A DNA stretch of 64,000 nt from Phymatolithon calcareum (GCA_977006965.1 OZ345366.1:2356001-2420000), one strand, 5' to 3'. Numbered from the stretch's first letter, positions 20,421 through 30,935 are shown. The notes: generated from the sequence alone by a model not told the origin. Made by a program: numbers and translations.

Positions 20421-20678
20421 TTGAAAATACAGCAAAGGAGGGCGCATACTATGACGGTTAAAGAGCGTGAGCGTGTCATGGATTCTTGCATGAATCAGTC
20501 AACTATCACCATATTGCGCAACAGACACAGGAGTCTTTTAGCTTCCACCGAAAAAGTAGAACGACTTTGGAGTCTTGGGAAGTACGTCCTTACTGATCAA
20601 CGCTCCAGGCTAGAACTCGTGCTTTTCGAGTCTCTTTTGTTTTTGAAAGAGAACAGCAGATTCTTGGATCAGAATTAA
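20421..20678 (+). pseudogene. hAT transposase C-terminal (dimerisation) fragment
   Basis: Residues 40-85 read STEKVERLWSLGKYVLTDQR then LVLFESLLFLKENSRFLDQN. This follows the hAT C-terminal dimerisation signature (x-E-R-x-F/W-S then R-x-R-L then E-x-L-L-F-L-K-x-N). The same block occurs on the other strand inside the hAT element at 21623-22755. The upstream catalytic part is missing and no flanking termini were found. AATTGCAATTAATTG motifs just downstream resemble those near the right end of that element. Confidence 0.65.
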
Positions 20679-20699
20679 GTCTCTCTGCTTGTCCGAGCG

Positions 20700-21614
20700 T
20701 GCAGAGGGACCAAGTAATAGAAGAATGTAAAAACTGGGAGAAATTTTCAATAAATTGCAATTAATTGGCATTATTGCAATTATTACTAGGACAAAAAATA
20801 GCAATTCCAATTTTAATTTTTGTGGCAGGAATAGTTGCAATTTTAATTTCTTCCTGAGAGCATAATTTCTATATACATGTATATATTGACATACGATTCT
20901 TTTCCAATTCTCTTCAATTCTCTCCATTTACATTGTTCCTACCTCTGCTAGGGACCTTGCTCGTCGGAGTAGGGTGAAGCAATAATATTCGTTGGGTCAT
21001 ACTTGCTTGCCGAACTCCATCGATGGATGAGTTCGGCGTCCTTTATAGTGTTTTCGGGGGGCACAAGAAACACGATGATATTATCTAATCTTACGTAGTG
21101 ATCGAATTCAGTACCATACAGTCCGCTGCGCTAAATTTAGGGCTCACGTGCAATGGCAAGTTCTCATCGTCTTTCCTCTCGCAAATCTTCTCGAGCAGTT
21201 ACTTCATCGATCATGCTAAATTTGCCAAACTAGTGCATTGTGCGGTGCGGTATCATCTTCGATGGATGACGTGGAAACTGAATCATCCCAGTGATGTGTC
21301 GACACGCAATGCTGCATGAGCGTAAGGAGGGACACTTACACTCTCAGGGATTACATACGGACCAATTGCGATTATTAGAGTAGTGTCAGTTAGTGCTCCC
21401 CCTCTTTTTACAGGGTGTGCATTTCTCGCCCCTGCTCTATTTAAGGGGCGATCCTAACCGCACCTTAGACTGGGCATCTCATCATCTCATCGGAGAGAGA
21501 TCACCCCTTTTCATGATAAACCCAACCTTATCTTGACACTCCCAGTGATTACAGATGGCCATTCCATACCGCGCATAATCGTGGGCCATGCGCCTATATG
21601 GTAGAAACAATATG
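20700..21614. other. Unassigned AT-rich stretch
   Basis: The first 150 bp are rich in CAATT/AATTG words, as near the right end of the neighbouring hAT element, so this may be an eroded hAT terminus. A 73-codon frame at 21098-21319 (+) has no family resemblance. Nothing else is seen. Confidence 0.35.
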
Positions 21615-21757
21615 GAAATGATTAGGGGTGGTGCCAATCTCATTGCTCGACATTGCTATTTGTCGTGCAATTAAACAATTCAATTGCTCACTACGGTTAG
21701 TCAGCAATTCGGATTGCAATTTGAATACTTCCCGCAACAGTCAAGTTAATTGTTTAT

Positions 21758-22005
21758 TCATGCCTCTTCTCCTAGGTGTACGAAACTTTCGTCTTCTGCT
21801 ATAGCCTGTTCAACACGCTGGTTGACAATGCTTGACATAGCTTTCTGCACAGTTTGCTCATCCCAGTAAGAGCGGTTGACTTTGAGGAAAAGCATCGCCT
21901 CGAACACAATAGGAGACGTACCTTTCCTGTGATCAAGCAAAATATACTTAGCCATGGATCAAAGGCGCTCCACCTCGGCAACCGACCCTAATATGAAATC
22001 GGTGT
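21758..22005 (-). pseudogene. hAT transposase C-terminal fragment inside the hAT element
   Basis: The frame reads TDFILGSVAEVERL, stop, SMAKYILLDHRKG, FEAMLFLKVNRSYWDE and then an acidic tail ending at TGA. The internal TGA stands where the homologous copy at 20421-20678 has Trp (VERLWS). This is the hAT dimerisation domain. The catalytic Asp and Glu regions are absent. Confidence 0.7.
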
Positions 22006-22306
22006 TCATGTAACTCCGTGCACTGGGTAATCTGACATTCGTCGTGTTCGACCTGATTGACGTGAATGGATATCTCGAGGCTGTTCGCGAAGGAGTTGCA
22101 TTAGCTGCTGTACAACTTGTTTCGGCTTCGGTTTCGGAATAGGTAGTACAATGGTTGGAAGAGTGAAATTTGTTCAGGTGTTATCGAGTGGGTCTGGTAG
22201 TGTGCTTTGGATAAATGTACGACTTCACTTTTTATATTGACTCTTCCATCTCTCTTTTCAGAAACGGCACTCTAGACACCCATACTGTTATACTTGAACG
22301 GGTAAA

Positions 22307-22392
22307 TGAATTCAACCATCCATGTGATCGTTCTGTTGTAGTGGTCTGCGTAGACCACTACAACAGAATGATCACATGGATGGTTGAATTCA
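22307..22392. repeat. 41-bp near-perfect palindrome with 4-nt loop
   Basis: The left arm (22307-22347) and right arm (22352-22392) are complementary except for one base and surround the loop GCGT. The flanks extend the pairing imperfectly. It lies inside the hAT element and splits no coding sequence. It might be a snapped-back duplication formed during transposition or a small hairpin insertion. Confidence 0.8.
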
Positions 22393-22437
22393 GGAACGCT
22401 GTAACTGTACACGTAGAATTTTCCGTACCGTACACTA

Positions 22438-22507
22438 GGGGAGCACAGCAACATTTTGGCCCGATAGCTATTTAGTTGATTTGGGCCAAAATGGTGCCGT
22501 GCTCCCC
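22438..22507. repeat. 25-bp inverted repeat hairpin
   Basis: GGGGAGCAC, then ATTTTGGCCC (22438-22462), pairs with the complementary GGGCCAAAAT, then GTGCTCCCC (22483-22507), leaving a 20-nt loop and a few mismatches. It sits 45 bp from the preceding palindrome, also within the hAT element. Confidence 0.65.
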
Positions 22508-22763
22508 CGGTGAACGCTTATCCTGGCCCGAGTTATATAATAAAATTAGATGCTACCGACAACCAAATACCACGTACTACGCATGATAACATTTGAGGTG
22601 ATCGTTATTTCCGACAACTCTGCACTTGTTGAGCTATACGCTCTCGTACAACCTACCAGTAATTCGAATTGCAATTCTTCATCAGAACCCAATTTTGGTC
22701 GAATTGCTACGAATTGCAATTAATTGTAATAGAAATGGATTGCGCACCACCCCTGGAAATGAT

Positions 22764-24138
22764 TGGTTCAAAAAACTCTTAAATTTCATCTTCGTCTAAA
22801 CAGTGACAGAAAGGACTATCGATTTTAGTGAGGGTAATCAAAAACATTTGGTCCTTCCAATGCCCTGAGTACTGCTAGAAATAATTCACTTTTTTGTATC
22901 TTTTGTAAAATCCTTCATAGCGTGAAGAAAGAACAAGCCCACACATGACGAAAGGTGAAAGAGTATCTGACAGTAGCAGTAGTTTTGAATGGTGCTCGTC
23001 ATCCAGCTAGCCCGACCAGATGTTACGAAGAGTGCATATGATGGTAGCGGAAATTCAAGTGGAATTCTCTCATTGCCGCAGGCTTTTCGACTGTCGGCGT
23101 CACGTGGTCATTAGCCGGATTCAGCACCAAGGTTTAGAACAAGCGTCACAAGCGCCAACTGACCCGAGTCACTTTTTCATGAAGTTAAATCTCGCTCACT
23201 CATAACTCAATAACGTCCTCACCCTGTGCATCCCGATAGGCACTCAAAGCCCTTGGAATAGGGATCTTGAAGACAAGAGCGTGCACCATGCACGCTGTAA
23301 ACACGGTGTCTACCCTTTCGATGTAGGTAAACCCTATGCATTGCATGGCGCATTGTAATAGGCCCCTACGCTTGAATGCGAAACGCTTAACACAGGGACA
23401 ACGGTTTCAATCGCAACGGACGAGGCATGAACTGTTTAGTTCTCTACTGCGTAAATCATTCCAGGTTCTCGCGCGGGTTCAATCCCGAAGGTTGACATAC
23501 AGAAGTACTGAAAGGTCAGTATTAATGTTATGAAAGGGTCGCGATACTGTCGATCTGCCGAGGAAAGCCCGCTTGCAATCAAAGGGACTACATCATATAG
23601 TCCCTTTGATTGCACTATAGCATATTGCTTTTTTGTCGAAGAGTACCAATCTAGTCGCAACCGGAAGGGATTTCAGGCACAATTCTCTGGCTGTAAACCT
23701 CAGTGCCCATGTCACGTACCATAACCCGTGCCGCCTTAGTAACAACCCGTAACATTGGCACCGGGAGATTTTTATCAATGGCACGTACCACCGTGCCGTG
23801 GGTAAGCGATCTGTGTTCCCGACGATCGAGAGATTTCTTCGATAGAAATCTAAAGGAATTCACTTCCGTACATCAGTGACACGTGCACCCTCACCAGGAC
23901 GTCATTGGGTAAGCGCAGCCATCGCTGTCCATCAAATTTTATTCTTCAAAATAAGGAAGACATGCATACCGGGTCTCTTCCACAGTACAAAGAATATCTC
24001 GTATTGGTTCCTATAAAGCGGTTCAGGCCCGTGGAATCTCATGTTAGCCGTACAACCAAGGATTTATATGCTTCATTCTCAGGTGCACCAAGATATTTTG
24101 AGCGGAGACACTCAGAAGATACGCAGAACAACGGACGC
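22764..24138. other. Unassigned stretch with a 17-bp hairpin
   Basis: No recognised gene. A perfect 17-bp inverted repeat (TGCAATCAAAGGGACTA at 23574-23590, complement at 23598-23614, 7-nt loop) lies at the centre. Minus frames at 23593-23863 and plus frames at 23020-23205 and 23336-23533 have no family resemblance. The last few hundred bases should contain the DUF1349 gene promoter. Confidence 0.4.
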
Positions 24139-24789
24139 ATGCCGCTGCTTCAACCCCAGATCGCCAAGGCCCGCGCAACGGAGCCTATCATCCCGGACAT
24201 CCCGCGTCTCTTCTGGCTCGCCGACAACAATGGCTCCGCAAAGTTCCGCGACAACGTCCTCACCATGAAGGCCAGAGGGAAAACGGACTGGTACAACGGC
24301 CCTGCTGGTGTGGCGCGAAATTTTAGCGCCCCGGTGCTTGTGTTCCCACTTAACCAAGACTGCCAATTTTCGGTGCGAGTAGCCGTTCAATTTGAACAAG
24401 ACTTCGACGCCGGGTTCCTGTTCGTTCATCAGACCAACGATGAGTACGCCAAGCTGTGCTTTGAGCGGTCGCCACAAGGCGAAAACAAGATCGTTACTGT
24501 AGTGACACGCGATTTCTCGGATGATGCTGATGGTCCTGTTATCGAAGGTGCTTCCGCTCACTTGAAAGTGTCGCGAAATGGCGCTGTGATTGCTTTCCAT
24601 TTCTCTAATGATGGCAAGCTCTGGCGGCTAGCTCGATTGTTCAGATTTCGGGATCCCACTTTTCCGACCACTGTGGGGATTGCTGTGCAGTCTCCTGTTG
24701 GGCATGGCTGTACTGCTATGTTTGATCAGTTTCATTTCTCTGTGGGAAGTCCCCCTGATCCTCGCTTGCTCAGTAAGGTACTCATTTAA
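24139..24789 (+). CDS. DUF1349 / REE1-like protein (concanavalin-like fold)
   Basis: The protein has 216 residues from the ATG at 24139 (MPLLQPQ). Conserved DUF1349 blocks appear in order: IPRLFWLADN, LTMKARGKTDWYNGP, FDAGFLFVHQTNDEYAKLCFE, KIVTVVTRDFSDDADGP, VSRNGAVIAFHFSNDGKLWR and VGIAVQSPVGHGC. The family includes yeast Ree1 (about 200 residues, linked to galactose metabolism) and many bacterial and fungal proteins of unknown function with a beta-sandwich fold. Length and domain coverage look complete. The frame is open to 23905, but upstream codons do not match the family. GC content is higher than the flanks, as for a maintained gene. The last residues (LLSKVLI) could be intron read-through. 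Confidence 0.8.
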   Translation: MPLLQPQIAKARATEPIIPDIPRLFWLADNNGSAKFRDNVLTMKARGKTDWYNGPAGVARNFSAPVLVFPLNQDCQFSVRVAVQFEQDFDAGFLFVHQTNDEYAKLCFERSPQGENKIVTVVTRDFSDDADGPVIEGASAHLKVSRNGAVIAFHFSNDGKLWRLARLFRFRDPTFPTTVGIAVQSPVGHGCTAMFDQFHFSVGSPPDPRLLSKVLI

Positions 24790-26871
24790 AATACTCACGT
24801 AGTGCGAACTTGATATACCACTAATACCTTTTGATGGTATTACTTCCTCTGACAAGAGGATAACAGAGGGAGCTACCGTACTGTTTTGAACACAGAAAGC
24901 TAGAAGTGGTGTGTAAGTGTGCCATATTGGAAAGATCCTCGCCAGTAAAGCAACACTTAACGAAGTGCAGGCAATCTTGTGAGTTGCATAGAAAATTCCT
25001 TGCTTTTGGATACTCCACTCTAGCGCTGTAGCGCACAACAACACACTTACGGGCACTGCTGGAGAGATTGCAAGGAAGCGAAAGACAATATTTTGGAGAG
25101 AACTAGTGCCTTCTTGGCGCTATCTTGCCAAGTTTGATGAGCGAGTATCCAGTGTGTTCGGCATGACAGGGGAACACAGTTAACGGCTATGTACGTGCAG
25201 GGCAATGATTTCAAGGCGGCAGCTGGGAGCTGTCTCCCGGAAACGGACAGGAAACTCGCCGAAATCAGAACTATCGCTCCTAATTTTTCATGCTCCGTTA
25301 AGCTGCTTCGAGTGACCGCAAGCTAGGCGATATGACTTTGTATAATCTCGTTCCGTCAGACGTTATCACTATGCAGGATATCAAATCTTTGCGCAAATGA
25401 CAATCTAGCCCACCCAAATGCTGTTTAGAATAATTCTCCGGTCTTGCTCAGTCGTATAATCAAAGAAAGGAACTATTACTCGGACTCGACAATACTGTAT
25501 TTCTGTGGACCTTCATCGGGGAAGAAACAGTAGGGGAAGGGCAAGCGTATGTCCGAGGTCGACTTTCCAATTTTGCAGACGTCGTACACATATTCTAGAG
25601 GTGCTAGCTCTTACAACACTAGAACATGTTGACGTCAGCGACAATTCGTAGGCGTCGTTTATAGATATTTCGAGGCCATTCTCTGCAAATCCACGATATG
25701 CTCCCGTATGGCGTAAAGGAGACAGTGGCGCAGCTGATCCTTCGATGGGGAGAGAGAGTTGCAAAACAGAAGAAGGTCATTGGAGGTAGAGACTAGTAGA
25801 GATGCGCTAATTTTTGAACAGTGAGCCCTGCTCGAGGGTACGTTCTGGTGTTAAAATTGAATTAACGCCTTCTTCGTCCGGTGTCAAGTTTAGTTTACGT
25901 GGATGAAAAGTGAATGCCCAGGGACAGGGAACTGGCTGAGCGTCCCGGTTGCTCTATTCGGAGCAAAGTGCCGTGCTCCACGAAAATGAGAGTACCCCCC
26001 TAAAACCGGACACAATTTTCCTAAATATAGATACACAATTGACCGAGGTTCAGATTTGGAAAACTAACGACCAGAAATATTACACGGCATGCTGCACCCC
26101 TGCCGGTATATAACCCGGCCTCCAACTCAAGCCGATGTCTGGGCAAGTTCATCCTTTCCCCACCCTGCCTCCCATTTGACACTATCAAACAAGTGCAATT
26201 CTTTCCTTGACCGAAGACGTTGCACCCTAAGCTGTTAGATAGTACAATTTGCACATCTGTCATTCGCACTGAAAATGAAGCAACACTTCAGTAAAGCTTT
26301 CATTTCTTTTCAAAAAAGAAAGAAAGAATTCCAAGATTTGGCCATCCCCTCTATTCTCTTACCATTCCACATGATTATATTCCGCCCTGGTGAAACTACT
26401 CTACATCGCCGTTTTACATGTACTACGCCTTGTCAGACTGGAATATTCTGTTGCAATTTCTGCACATCATTAAAAATAAGTTCTTAATTCCGATTTTGTG
26501 CATCATACGGCAAAAATGATATTTCTGAATATGTTTAGATGCACTGTTCACTACGAAAGCCTTTCGAGCGAGATTTCAGCGCGTGGACAAACCAATGTTC
26601 CTGGCGCTTCGCAGCTTATTAATAGAGGTCAGGGCAGAAGACTGAGTTAAGAATCCGACAGAGAAGAAAAAAGTGAGGTAGCCTTGCCGGAAGTAGATTT
26701 GATTTTAATTGTGGTGGTCTCTTCACTTCAGAAGTTGAACAGGAAAGTCGCTTGAGAAGGCTACATATTTGAAAAGATAAAGAGTTTTTTCACAATAATG
26801 TCGCAGTTTTGCTCTCCTATTATTGAATCAAAACATACTATCAGGGTGCTTTAGATTTGAGATCTTTTCAA
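24790..26871. other. Unassigned intergenic stretch
   Basis: No gene or repeat is recognised. Frames at 24628-25056 (-), 25513-25764 (-), 26021-26269 (-) and 26275-26487 (+) have no known relatives; the first is largely the shadow of the DUF1349 gene. CGTGCTCC-type words near 25970 echo the hairpin at 22438-22507. Confidence 0.35.
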
Positions 26872-29100
26872 ATGCCGCGCACAGATTCAGCGCTGGATCT
26901 AAACTTATGCCGGAGACAGTCTCAATCCGCAGCTGCCGCCACACCGGGCCCAAAGAAGGTCGCAATCGAAGATGACGATGAATTCAGTAATTCTGACTGT
27001 GACTCGAGCTCGGAGAGCGAAGAGGAGGGAAATATTGACTCAGCAAAGACTGAAAACGGACCGTTAAAGTCAATCAAGGCCCCAGTTGATTACTCGAACT
27101 CGGAATATGGAGAGAAGGAAGCGGCCGGGAAGACCAACGGTGTGAATTGCCCCCGCTCGGAGACTCCTTCTACTGTCGAGAAAACTCTATCAAACGCGGT
27201 AGAACAGGTCGGGCACCTCAGGACGATTATTCCCGATGCCTCGCTCGCAGAACCGGCGCGTGGCGGAACAGTGGTAGTGCGGGCCGTACGCGTGAACTAC
27301 TTATTGAGCAGGTGGCACCTCCCAGGCGTACTCGGTTACGGGGGGAAACGGTGTGTGAAGTAGGATGTGTGTACTTGTACTTGATTCCAACTTACCGAGT
27401 TTAATGAGATGGGAAACTATTCTAGCTTGTATAGTATCCATCTACAGGGGGGAGCTCGAGATTGATTTGGCTTAGACTGTCGTCTGTTGCGGACAGTGAG
27501 TCGCACATTTTGGTTCGCAACGTATGCGTGCAGTTAGGTGCTAGCAATTTAGCGAAAGCTTTACAGCTAGTCTCGAAAGCTGTGCTCGGTGTTCTGCACA
27601 GCGAGCTCTTGTTTCGGTTAGGTCTTCTGTAGGCTATTGTCGGTATGCAACCGACAATATTGATTGTCTTCTCGCCTTGAACGTCAATCACGGGTGATCG
27701 TTGCTTGACCGTTGACTGGCTCGATGAGGGTGTGCAAGGTTGCGCACTTATAACCGATAGATGAACGGTTCATTGTCGACGGAGCACTGTCTGCCTGCCT
27801 GACGATCGATGAGAGATGATAGGTACTTCTCGCAGGATCGAATCTGCGACATCTACACCTCATGAAGCCAAGCGCCATCGAGAGGCGGCTGCTCCCTCGA
27901 TGAGATTCGTCTGTTCGTCCGCAATCTTTCTTTTAGCGCCGTGGAAGATGATCAATACAATATGTTCCAATCCTGTGGAAACATCACGGATGCATATATT
28001 CACAATGATCACGAAAACTCGGAGCGCATGCTTGATTTTGCGTTCGCCTCATTGGAAACTGCCGCTGGAACGACGAAGGAGCTCGAAATGGACTTTGCCG
28101 ATCTGACAGGATGACCTATTAGAGTAAACCGTTTTTTTTGAATTTTGAATTTATTAAACGCCCTCAGAAACACTCATAAGACTGTAAGGAGGATGCGTTT
28201 CAGATGCTACTACCTTGGTAGCTTCGTTTCTCGGTTAAAGCCCGCAAAATCCGGGCCCGTTGCTATCGTCGTAGCCTTAGCGGCAAAAACCCTCCTCCAG
28301 AGAAGGTGGAGGGAAAAGCTTAGAGTCCACTTGTCCTGTTCGTAGGAATCTCAGCGTCGCCGTTCTACTTTGTCTTGGTCTATTCCATGTCGTCATAAAA
28401 GACGATTGTGAGGAACAGTACTGTGTCAAGTGCCTTTTCAGTCTCACTAGTCTCCTCTTCTGTTAGTCAATATCTTTGAAGGTACACTTCGAGCTTGCTC
28501 ATGAGAGTTGGTTCGATTTCACCGAATTTGTCTTCCAGAAGTGTGGTACTCAATGGGGGAAAACGTCTGAATGCCCATTTAATCGCCAATTGGCGGTGAC
28601 GTGCTTTCGGTAGTCTAATGACGGCGGGAGTAGACCCGGGAATATCATAAGGAATTTTCCTCTTTCTGCTCGCCTCCAAGCCTCTCCTTCGTATTTAAAG
28701 AGCAGGTTCCTCAACGATTTTGCTGAAACTCGCTGCTTAAGATAGGCTAGTGCCGTCTCGAATAGGTCGTGATGTAACATTGATGATATGTCACGACACA
28801 CCCATTGCAATTCCTCAACGTCTCTTTCCTATTAGAGTAAACCGTGGTGGGTGTAAGCCGAGTGGTGGTCGTGGGGGCCGGGGGGGATTTGGTAGTTGTT
28901 GTAGTGGACGCGGTCGTGGTTTCCGTGGCCGGGATTTCGGCGGGGGCTAGATTGGTGGCGGTCGCTTCGGAGGCGGTGGCTTTGGCGGTCGAGATCCGTG
29001 CACGTGGTGGTAGTTGGAGAAGATGTGTATTTGGCGGTCGCGGTGGTGGCTCAATTTGCGTTGTCAGTGGCAAAAAGATGATCTTCGAAGGTGACACCGA
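26872..29100 (+). pseudogene. Nucleolin-like RNA-binding protein pseudogene, split by a retroposon
   Basis: Three parts lie in order. (1) 26872-27363 encodes a basic segment then an acidic/Ser tract (PGPKKVAIEDDDEF, SSSESEEEG), as in the N terminus of nucleolins. (2) About 27893-28131 encodes an RRM: DEIRLFVRNLSFSAVEDDQY (RNP2), CGNITDAYI and MLDFAFASL (RNP1), ending at a TGA where related RRMs have Arg (CGA to TGA would explain it). (3) 28845-29100 encodes an RGG tail (GGRGGRGGFG, GRGRGFRGRDFGGG) with later stop and frame changes. A 696-bp retroposon at 28132-28827 separates parts 2 and 3 and duplicated 17 bp. The 27364-27890 gap between parts 1 and 2 is unexplained. In life such proteins act in nucleolar rRNA processing; this copy is dead. 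Confidence 0.7.
28132..28827 (-). mobile_element. Poly(A) retroposon R1, 5'-truncated, with 17-bp target duplication
   Basis: The element starts, on the plus strand, with T8 and the complement of TTTAATAAA. It is flanked by CCTATTAGAGTAAACCG at 28115-28131 and 28828-28844. Poly(A), variable 5' truncation and a 17-bp duplication are the marks of target-primed reverse transcription. Its minus-strand frames encode HDLFETALAYLKQRVSAKSL, KYEGEAWRRAERGKF, KWAFRRFPPLSTTLLEDKFG and LFLTIVFYDDME, a protein I do not recognise, with a frameshift and a stop. Copies of the 3' end lie at 3300-3580 and 63723-63910. Confidence 0.85.
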
Positions 29101-29761
29101 CTAGCTGTTCGTCAACTTGGGCACGTGCAATAGACAGGCTATTGCACATGTAGACTCCCTTCTACTCTACAGCGTCACCGTACTTTATAATATGGAAAAA
29201 GACGAGTCGAGTATAAGAGACCAGGTTGTATGCTAGAATAAGCAAATATCGAAAAGGTGCTCCCGTACTGTCTTAGCAGTGTTCTGAAGGACCAGTTACT
29301 GATTTTCGATTGCGATTCCAGTCTGTCAGGTAAAGTCCTGATTTTTCCAATTTAGTCATACACAAACACGCATCTCGGTTCAACAAGTTCTAGTGGTATA
29401 TCAATGCAGTCCTCTGGTGCGTCAGTGGAACTTGAGTGAGAAAATACTCCGCTGCACTGCGCCATGCGGAATCTACTAGATGACGCCCTGAAGAAAGTTT
29501 CGATGGCAGAGTCATTTGTGACAGTTTGAAATATTGTGTGGACTTCCTTTTGAAAATAATAACTTACGATGAGAGCCTATCTTTCGACAGTGTGAACTAA
29601 GAAAAGAGAAGGTATCACTTAGAGAAATCTGGCTTCGTAATCAGAAGATGAAATTGACAACAATTTTCTTCTGTAAGTCTAAGAGTAGTCCTTTGGACAA
29701 GATACCGAACGAGTCGAGCACGGGCTAAAACAGCCCCATTTCTGCGACCCCGAAGGTAAGA
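29101..29761. other. Unassigned stretch with an R1-like ORF fragment
   Basis: At 29158-29240 the plus strand encodes LLYSVTVLYNMEKDESSIRD then a stop. A close match at 51880-51985 encodes LLLYCFTIMDNMENNESSIR. Both resemble the C-terminal FFTIVFYDDME end of the R1 retroposon ORF, so they are probably diverged relatives. A 9-bp hairpin (GTGCAATAG / CTATTGCAC) lies at about 29124-29146. Nothing else is recognised. Confidence 0.4.
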
Positions 29762-29971
29762 TTACTTTTTCAAGTTCCCGGTTTGCTTGAGTTTGCAATC
29801 GTTCGCGATCTTGAAAGCGTTATTGCGCTCATTAAGAAAGACTTCACTCTTGAGTCCTGTGAGCCGAACTCTGGTAGATTGATCAATATAGTGGCAGAAC
29901 TGGGCGTTTGCAGTGGTGCGGATGATGACCAGAGTACACGTAAGGACGGTGAACATCTTTAGAAATGCCAT
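29762..29971 (-). CDS. Small putative secreted protein or exon (pair with 20050-20231)
   Basis: From the ATG at 29971 the frame encodes MAFLKMFTVLTCTLVIIRT, then TANAQ, a credible signal peptide with cleavage after an A-x-A-like motif, and 45 further residues (FCHYIDQSTRVRLTGLKS onward). The frame extends upstream to 30115, and homology with 20050-20231 covers the leader and about 80 bp before it but not the mature part. It may be the first exon of a longer gene. No family is recognised. Confidence 0.35.
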   Translation of the reverse strand: MAFLKMFTVLTCTLVIIRTTANAQFCHYIDQSTRVRLTGLKSEVFLNERNNAFKIANDCKLKQTGNLKK

Positions 29972-30115
29972 TGGAGTTGTCGGTGATACTGTGAGAAGTG
30001 GAGAGTGCAAAACTTTCTTTCGCATTGAATGCTGTGTGGATGATGAAGCTGTTGGGTGCAGAACTGGCATCTGTAGATGAACCTCGACGTCCGGCATGGA
30101 CTTGGTTGCTTTCAC

Positions 30116-30927
30116 CGTAGCATCGGCAAGTATAGGTGTTAGTTTTTTAGCTCTTCCTGCCCTGCCCTTGCTTAGCTTGCAGTAGGTCAGGCTGCTTTTT
30201 ATAACTTTTTCTGTATATGCTATTCTAGTAATTGTGTAGTACTAAATTACGTGGCATCCTGTTTTGGATTTGGATACCTGTTCAGCAACTATAGTCATGT
30301 CGTGGTGTGTGCTGTCCAAATGGTCCCTAGCCCAGAAACCAGAAGCCTAAAGTTTGCATGGGAAATCTTGCATGTAGCCTAAAGTAGAAATACTCCATTT
30401 TTGTCAGAGGCCAGGCCTTGTCTGCGGTTGAACTGTCAAATTACTTCTTCGTTGCCTGAACTAGAGATTTACATTCCTCAAAAATTCCGCGAGTGCGAAG
30501 ACTTTACTCATTTCATTGGCGAGGAGAGGAGAAGACTCGAGAGGACTCCTCAGTTGTTCATGGAAAGGAGAATCCCTGAAGGACCTCGCAAGGGGCGAAG
30601 TCCTCATCTAAAAGCCTTACAGTATAAGGTCCTCGGACGGAGGACCATACGGCTGACGTATGAGTCCGTAGGACCTAAGAAGAGTTTACAGAGCCAATAA
30701 TTGTTTTCTCATTTCTGTTGTTAAACAAACGTTTAATGATGCTGCCTCGAAAAGACCTCCACAATCAGAAGGAGTTTTGGGGTCAGAGCAGTACGTGTCG
30801 TTCAGAAAGAAGTAACTGGAAGCTTGAGAAATATCAGTATTTGTTGAATCGAACGAAATTCAATAGGCGCCCTTTATGCTTAAGAGAGGGAGATGATTTA
30901 TTATATTTTGTCAAGATACTCTAATAG
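30116..30927. other. Unassigned stretch with small hairpins
   Basis: A frame at 30401-30700 (+), without an ATG, encodes an Arg/Glu-rich sequence of no known family. At about 30630-30675 several short inverted repeats crowd together (GGTCCTC/GAGGACC, ATACG/CGTAT, GTCC/GGAC). No gene is called. Confidence 0.35.
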
Positions 30928-30935
30928 GACGCGTG

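Larger units (their letters stand above)
21623..22755 (-). mobile_element. hAT element, 1.1 kb, with 8-bp target duplication GAAATGAT
   Basis: Termini are TAGGGGTGGTGC and, complemented at the right, CAGGGGTGGTGC, the usual hAT CAGGG start with one change. They are flanked by GAAATGAT at 21615-21622 and 22756-22763. The interior holds a C-terminal transposase fragment on the minus strand (21758-22005) and two long hairpins (22307-22392, 22438-22507). It is far too short to be autonomous, since hAT elements are normally 2.5-5 kb. Confidence 0.8.

Noticed and set aside
23340-23500. Possible tRNA gene (B-box-like GGTTCAATCCC near 23478).
   Set aside because: The T stem does not pair over five bases, no acceptor stem complement lies at the right distance and no A box is present.
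28844-29104. Fibrillarin or GAR1 gene (RGG repeats).
   Set aside because: Removing the retroposon joins the RGG stretch in phase to an RRM, so it is the tail of a nucleolin-like protein. No methyltransferase or GAR1 core is present.
30640-30680. Hammerhead-ribozyme-like string (CTGA, then TGAGTCCGTAGGAC).
   Set aside because: The invariant CUGAUGA core is split by four bases and the GAAA box reads CTAAG. The likeness is probably chance in a patch of short hairpins.
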